NCBI RefSeq assembly: GCF_039539605.1
Contig: NZ_BAABDL010000046.1
Span: 1-9,906, forward strand
Length of the DNA stretch: 9,906 nucleotides
Origin: Amphibacillus indicireducens
GTDB taxonomy: Bacteria; Bacillota; Bacilli; Bacillales; Amphibacillaceae
Direction of reading: 5' to 3'
The translations under genes were made by a program, and so were the position numbers. This document shows positions 7,234 through 9,906 of the stretch, piece by piece; the stretch's first letter is position 1; every line of letters starts with the position of its first letter. Under the pieces are notes generated by a model. That model did not search any database and was not told where the DNA came from. It saw only the letters and a program-made list of their open reading frames with translations.

Positions 7234-7262
7234 TATTTTATTGAATTAAATTCTATAAAATA
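7234..7262 (-). promoter_or_regulatory. 29-bp AT-rich palindrome, candidate operator
   Basis: The sequence is symmetric about base 7248. Thirteen of fourteen base pairs match (only 7242/7254 fails), with cores GAATT and AATTC and outer arms of TATTTTA type. It ends 12 bp upstream of the -35 box of the glutamine synthetase-family gene, a usual position for an activator or repressor. It does not match the GlnR/TnrA, Fur, PerR or Zur consensus. AT-rich DNA can form such repeats by chance, so function is inference. Confidence 0.4.
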
Positions 7263-7354
7263 ATCATACGACTAAGCTAGACATGTTGATAATAAAAATA
7301 TTGACGGTCTTTTTGTTTAATTTTCGATCAATTACCCGATTTAATGATTATTTT

Positions 7355-7363
7355 TGTTATAAT
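7355..7363 (+). promoter_or_regulatory. Extended -10 promoter of the yerB operon
   Basis: TGTTATAAT (7355-7363) is a perfect extended -10 element (TGnTATAAT), 50 bp before the yerB start. No good -35 hexamer lies 16-18 nt upstream, which extended -10 promoters tolerate. A TTGACG at 7301 is too far away to serve. Confidence 0.6.
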
Positions 7364-7413
7364 ACATCATAGTAGGACATGAACAGATTAGCGCACTAAA
7401 GGATGGTGTCATA

Positions 7414-8451
7414 ATGAAAAAAAGATGTCTGCTTTACTTTGCTTTACTCATATTATTTATTGCAGGTTGTTCAGATGAAGATACAGAAAAAGTGAGTCAG
7501 GATTTAGAAGAAAAAGAGATCGAACAAGAAGAGGTAATTGAGCCTGAACCAGAATTTATCTATCCTTTAACGGGAGAGGCTACTGATGAGGCGAGTTTAA
7601 ATCGAATTGTCAGTGTAATGATTAATAATCATCCAGCGGCACGGCCACAATCAGGTTTGTCACAAGCTGACATTGTCTTTGAAATTTTAGCGGAGGGGCA
7701 AACGACACGCTTTTTAGCGATGTTCCAAAGCGAAGCGCCTGAGCTTGTTGGACCCGTAAGAAGTGCACGACCATATTATTTTAATTTAGCAAATGATTTT
7801 GATGCATTATATGTTTATCATGGTGCGGCTAATTTTATTGAAGATATGCTAAAAGCTGGGGCAGCTGATCATTTAAATGGTGCTTACTATGATAATGACG
7901 GGCATTTGTTTAAACGCGAATCATTCCGGAAGGCGCCACATAATTCGTATTTGATTTTTGATTCAGTGACAGAGGTCGCTCAAGATAAAGGGTATGAGAT
8001 TGAAGCAGAGCATACGCAATTTACCTTTTTAACAGAAGAAGAACTTGGGGAATTGACAGGCGAGGCTGTGTCAGAACTATCACTGAAATATGGTCAGGAA
8101 GATGTCACTTATCGGTATGACGAAGTGAATGAAACCTATTCACGCTTTAATGGCGAGGAACAAACGATCGAATTAAATGATCAAACACCAATTGAACTTA
8201 GTAATGTATTTATTATTGAAACACCCTATCAAGTCGTTGATGATGCTGGAAGGCGTGAGGTTGATTTAGTCTCCGGTGGGAACGCCTATTTATTGCAAAA
8301 AGGTTTGATTCAGAGGTTAGAGTGGCAAAATATAGATGGGTATCTTTTACCTGTTAAGGATGGTGAAGTTGTCCCATTTGTACCAGGTAAGACATGGGTC
8401 AATGTGATTCCGACAACTCCGGGCTTAGCTGGTGTAACGGAAACCGAGTAG
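7414..8451 (+). CDS. yerB: YerB-like DUF3048 lipoprotein
   Basis: The 345-residue protein starts with a lipoprotein signal peptide: MKKR, a hydrophobic core and the lipobox IAGC with Cys19 as the lipid attachment point. It should therefore sit on the outer face of the membrane. A charged, glutamate-rich linker (about 20-48) leads into the DUF3048 N-terminal domain, with conserved stretches such as VMINNHPAARPQSGL, VGPVRSARPYY and FKRESFRKAPHNSY. The smaller C-terminal DUF3048 domain occupies about 245-340 (FIIETPY, GKTWVNVIP). The biochemical role of this family is unknown to me. AAAGGATG (7398-7405) is the ribosome binding site. The yerC ribosome binding site overlaps its stop codon, so the genes form an operon, as the same pair does in Bacillus subtilis. 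Confidence 0.9.
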   Translation: MKKRCLLYFALLILFIAGCSDEDTEKVSQDLEEKEIEQEEVIEPEPEFIYPLTGEATDEASLNRIVSVMINNHPAARPQSGLSQADIVFEILAEGQTTRFLAMFQSEAPELVGPVRSARPYYFNLANDFDALYVYHGAANFIEDMLKAGAADHLNGAYYDNDGHLFKRESFRKAPHNSYLIFDSVTEVAQDKGYEIEAEHTQFTFLTEEELGELTGEAVSELSLKYGQEDVTYRYDEVNETYSRFNGEEQTIELNDQTPIELSNVFIIETPYQVVDDAGRREVDLVSGGNAYLLQKGLIQRLEWQNIDGYLLPVKDGEVVPFVPGKTWVNVIPTTPGLAGVTETE

Positions 8452-8463
8452 GAGGTTAATCTA

Positions 8464-8772
8464 GTGCAAATTGATAAATTACGTGGTCAAGAGCTTGATC
8501 AGTTATTTGATGCAGTTTTATCATTGAAAAATCGAGAGGAATGTTATCAGTTTTTCGATGACTTAGCAACAATGAACGAGATTCAATCATTAACACAGCG
8601 TTTGGCTGTTGCGAGAATGCTTGATGATGGAGAAACTTATCAAGAAATTGCCGATAAATCAAAAGCTTCGACAACTACTATTTCAAGAGTAAAGCGCGCT
8701 TTAACATATGGTAGTGGGGGTTATCGAATCGTACTTGACCGCTTAAATCGTCCGAAAAATGAGGAGGAATAA
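8464..8772 (+). CDS. yerC: YerC/YecD family TrpR-like regulator
   Basis: This is a 102-residue DNA-binding protein of the Trp-repressor fold. It begins with GTG; AGGAGG (8450-8455) overlaps the yerB stop and sits 8 nt upstream. The family core is plain: LFDAVLSLKNREECYQFFDD, then NEIQSLTQRLAVARML, then the helix-turn-helix TYQEIADKSKASTTTISRVKRAL (about 59-81) and the GSGGY motif that follows. TrpR itself binds tryptophan. For YerC, comparative genomic work in Bacilli has proposed a histidine-responsive repressor of histidine genes (HisR), but no his gene is present here to support that. Length is normal. Its last codons carry the ribosome binding site of the next gene. Confidence 0.93.
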   Translation: MQIDKLRGQELDQLFDAVLSLKNREECYQFFDDLATMNEIQSLTQRLAVARMLDDGETYQEIADKSKASTTTISRVKRALTYGSGGYRIVLDRLNRPKNEEE

Positions 8773-8773
8773 G

Positions 8774-9760
8774 ATGATTCGTTTTGGTGTAATCGGAACA
8801 AATTGGATTACTGATCGCTTTTTAGCGGCAGCTAAACTGGTAAAAGACTTCGAGTTGACGGCTGTCTATTCAAGGACAAAAGAACGTGCGGAAGCTTTTG
8901 CCACTAAACATCAAGCAACACATGCCTTTTCTGACTTAAACGAGTTTGTTAGTAGCGATCAATTTGATGCAGTTTATATTGCGAGTCCAACTGCACTGCA
9001 TGCTGAGCAAGCAATCCTTTGTATGGAACACGGTAAACATGTATTTGTCGAAAAGCCATTTGCGTCGAACCAACGTGAAGTCGAACAGATGATTCAAGTT
9101 TCACGTACAAATAAGGTGCTTTTAATGGAAGGCATGAAGACAACACATATGCCGAACTTTAAAGTTTTGCAAGAACAGATCAAAGCAATTGCTCCGGTAA
9201 GGCGATTTGTCGGAAACTTTTGTCAATACTCCTCTCGCTACGATCGTTATAAAGAAGGGGAAGTAGCAAACGCATTTAAACCGGAACTGTCTAATGGTGC
9301 GCTGATGGATATCGGTGTTTATACGGCTTATCCCATGGTTGCACTGTTTGGTATGCCCGATCACGTTTCAGCAAATGTAATTATGCTTGATTCGGGTGTT
9401 GATGGGCTGGGGACAATGGCGATAAAGTACCCTGAATTAACCGCTGATTTAATGTTCTCAAAAATTACGAACACACATGTGCCTTCAGAAGTTCAAGGAG
9501 AAAATGGCACGATTGTGATTGATAAAATCAGCGATATGCAAGGTTTAACTCGGATTGACAAAGATGGAACGATTACAAATATTTCCGTTGAGCAAAAACA
9601 GGAAACGATGTTTTATGAGATTAACCATTTTGTTGAGCTAGTTAAAGCTGGTCAACTTGAAAGTCCAGTAAATTCATTTGAAAATTCACTCAACACGATC
9701 AAAGTCCTCGACCAAGCAAGACAATCAATTGGCTTAGTTTTTCCAGCTGATTTGAAGTAA
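8774..9760 (+). CDS. Gfo/Idh/MocA family NAD(P)-dependent oxidoreductase
   Basis: The 328-residue protein has an N-terminal Rossmann domain beginning RFGVIGTNWITD (3-14), YIASPTALHAEQA (68-80) and the signature EKP at 93-95 in HVFVEKPFA. The C-terminal alpha/beta domain has SNGALMDIGVYTAYP (173-187), the conserved substrate-site motif of this superfamily. Members oxidise or reduce sugars, inositols or related alcohols, and the substrate cannot be told from sequence. The ATG at 8774 is preferred over an in-frame ATG at 8759, which would place GAGGAGGAA inside the coding region; that string at 8761-8769 is the ribosome binding site and overlaps the end of yerC. The gene is the third of the yerB-yerC operon and is followed by a terminator. 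Length fits Bacillus YulF-like members; I give no symbol because assignment within this large family is unsafe. Confidence 0.9.
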   Translation: MIRFGVIGTNWITDRFLAAAKLVKDFELTAVYSRTKERAEAFATKHQATHAFSDLNEFVSSDQFDAVYIASPTALHAEQAILCMEHGKHVFVEKPFASNQREVEQMIQVSRTNKVLLMEGMKTTHMPNFKVLQEQIKAIAPVRRFVGNFCQYSSRYDRYKEGEVANAFKPELSNGALMDIGVYTAYPMVALFGMPDHVSANVIMLDSGVDGLGTMAIKYPELTADLMFSKITNTHVPSEVQGENGTIVIDKISDMQGLTRIDKDGTITNISVEQKQETMFYEINHFVELVKAGQLESPVNSFENSLNTIKVLDQARQSIGLVFPADLK

Positions 9761-9802
9761 GTTAGTCAAATATTGATCCGTTATTGATGAGAAAATAGCT
9801 TT

Positions 9803-9835
9803 GACCTTGAATTGCTCATAATTCGAGGTTTTATT
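9803..9835 (+). terminator. Terminator of the yerB operon and landing site of the intron
   Basis: A 10-bp stem (9804-9813 with 9820-9829, one T-G pair) has the loop GCTCAT and is followed by TTTTATT, ending exactly where the group II intron starts. It lies 43 bp after the oxidoreductase stop. Class C group II introns are known to insert just after such hairpins. Confidence 0.85.
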
Positions 9836-9906
9836 GTGTGCCCAGCATGGGTGCAGACTCTAGGGTGAAAGTCCCGAACAGTGAAGGCAGTAGTAGCTGT
9901 AGCTTA
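9836..9906 (+). mobile_element. Group IIC intron, 5' end only
   Basis: The sequence opens with GTGTG, the standard 5' end of bacterial group II introns. It continues with CCCAGCATGGGTGCA, CTAGGGTGAAAGTCCCGAAC and AGTGAAGGCAGTAGTA, which from memory closely parallel domain I of the Oceanobacillus iheyensis class C intron. Small hairpins typical of the 5' end of domain I are visible (CCCA/TGGG at 9841-9851, then GGG/CCC). The intron is a self-splicing retroelement that normally encodes a reverse transcriptase-maturase. Only 71 nt are inside the window, so neither that gene nor domains V and VI can be seen. Orientation and position directly behind a terminator hairpin agree with class C target choice. 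Confidence 0.88.

Noticed and set aside
7301..7363. TTGACG at 7301 as the -35 of yerB
   Set aside because: It is 51 bp from the good -10 at 7358, and no -10-like hexamer lies at 16-18 bp.
7165..7413. A riboswitch or T-box in the divergent spacer
   Set aside because: Both proposed promoters leave leaders of about 25-45 nt, and no conserved aptamer or T-box string is visible.
8456..9364. Minus-strand open frames at 8456-8674, 8949-9146 and 9122-9364
   Set aside because: They are antisense to yerC and the oxidoreductase, both with clear family motifs, and have no start signals.

Overview
The window looks like chromosomal DNA of a low-GC Gram-positive bacterium, most likely a Bacillaceae relative such as the Oceanobacillus/Amphibacillus group (inference). 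The grounds are AT-rich spacers with strong AGGAGG ribosome binding sites, a glmS ribozyme, a yerB-yerC pair, and the first 71 bases of a group II intron that reads like the Oceanobacillus iheyensis class C type. There is no rRNA, tRNA, CRISPR or phage module.

Layout from left to right. Bases 1-224 are AT-rich and hold no complete gene; a leftward promoter-like signal and an open frame leaving the left edge suggest the end of an inserted element. At about 225 the last ~113 codons of purD begin abruptly and end at a strong terminator (585-637). A two-gene ABC exporter (725-3131, +) follows. Facing it on the minus strand are an unusually long glutamine synthetase-family gene (7164-5266) and glmS (5060-3231), separated by a glmS ribozyme. 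The two convergent units share a hairpin at about 3168-3202. A 249-bp divergent promoter region (7165-7413) separates the glutamine synthetase from a tight plus-strand operon: yerB (lipoprotein), yerC (TrpR-like regulator) and a Gfo/Idh/MocA oxidoreductase. That operon ends in a terminator, and directly at its T-tract a group IIC intron begins and runs off the right edge.

How the genes fit together. The clearest link is glutamine synthetase, ribozyme, glmS. The first gene would make glutamine, the last consumes glutamine to make glucosamine-6-phosphate, and the ribozyme between them is known in other bacteria to self-cleave in response to that product. I see no terminator between the two genes, so the ribozyme could lie inside a joint transcript as well as at the head of a glmS-only one. 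In Bacillus subtilis purD and yerB-yerC lie in the same neighbourhood, so the ABC, glmS and glutamine synthetase block is probably a local rearrangement within an otherwise conserved region.

Most of the window is ordinary housekeeping DNA. The parts worth a second look are the two edges (broken purD on the left, the intron at a terminator on the right), the glutamine synthetase/ribozyme/glmS arrangement, and the atypical glutamine synthetase with its palindromic upstream site. I found no clear evidence of an entirely new system.
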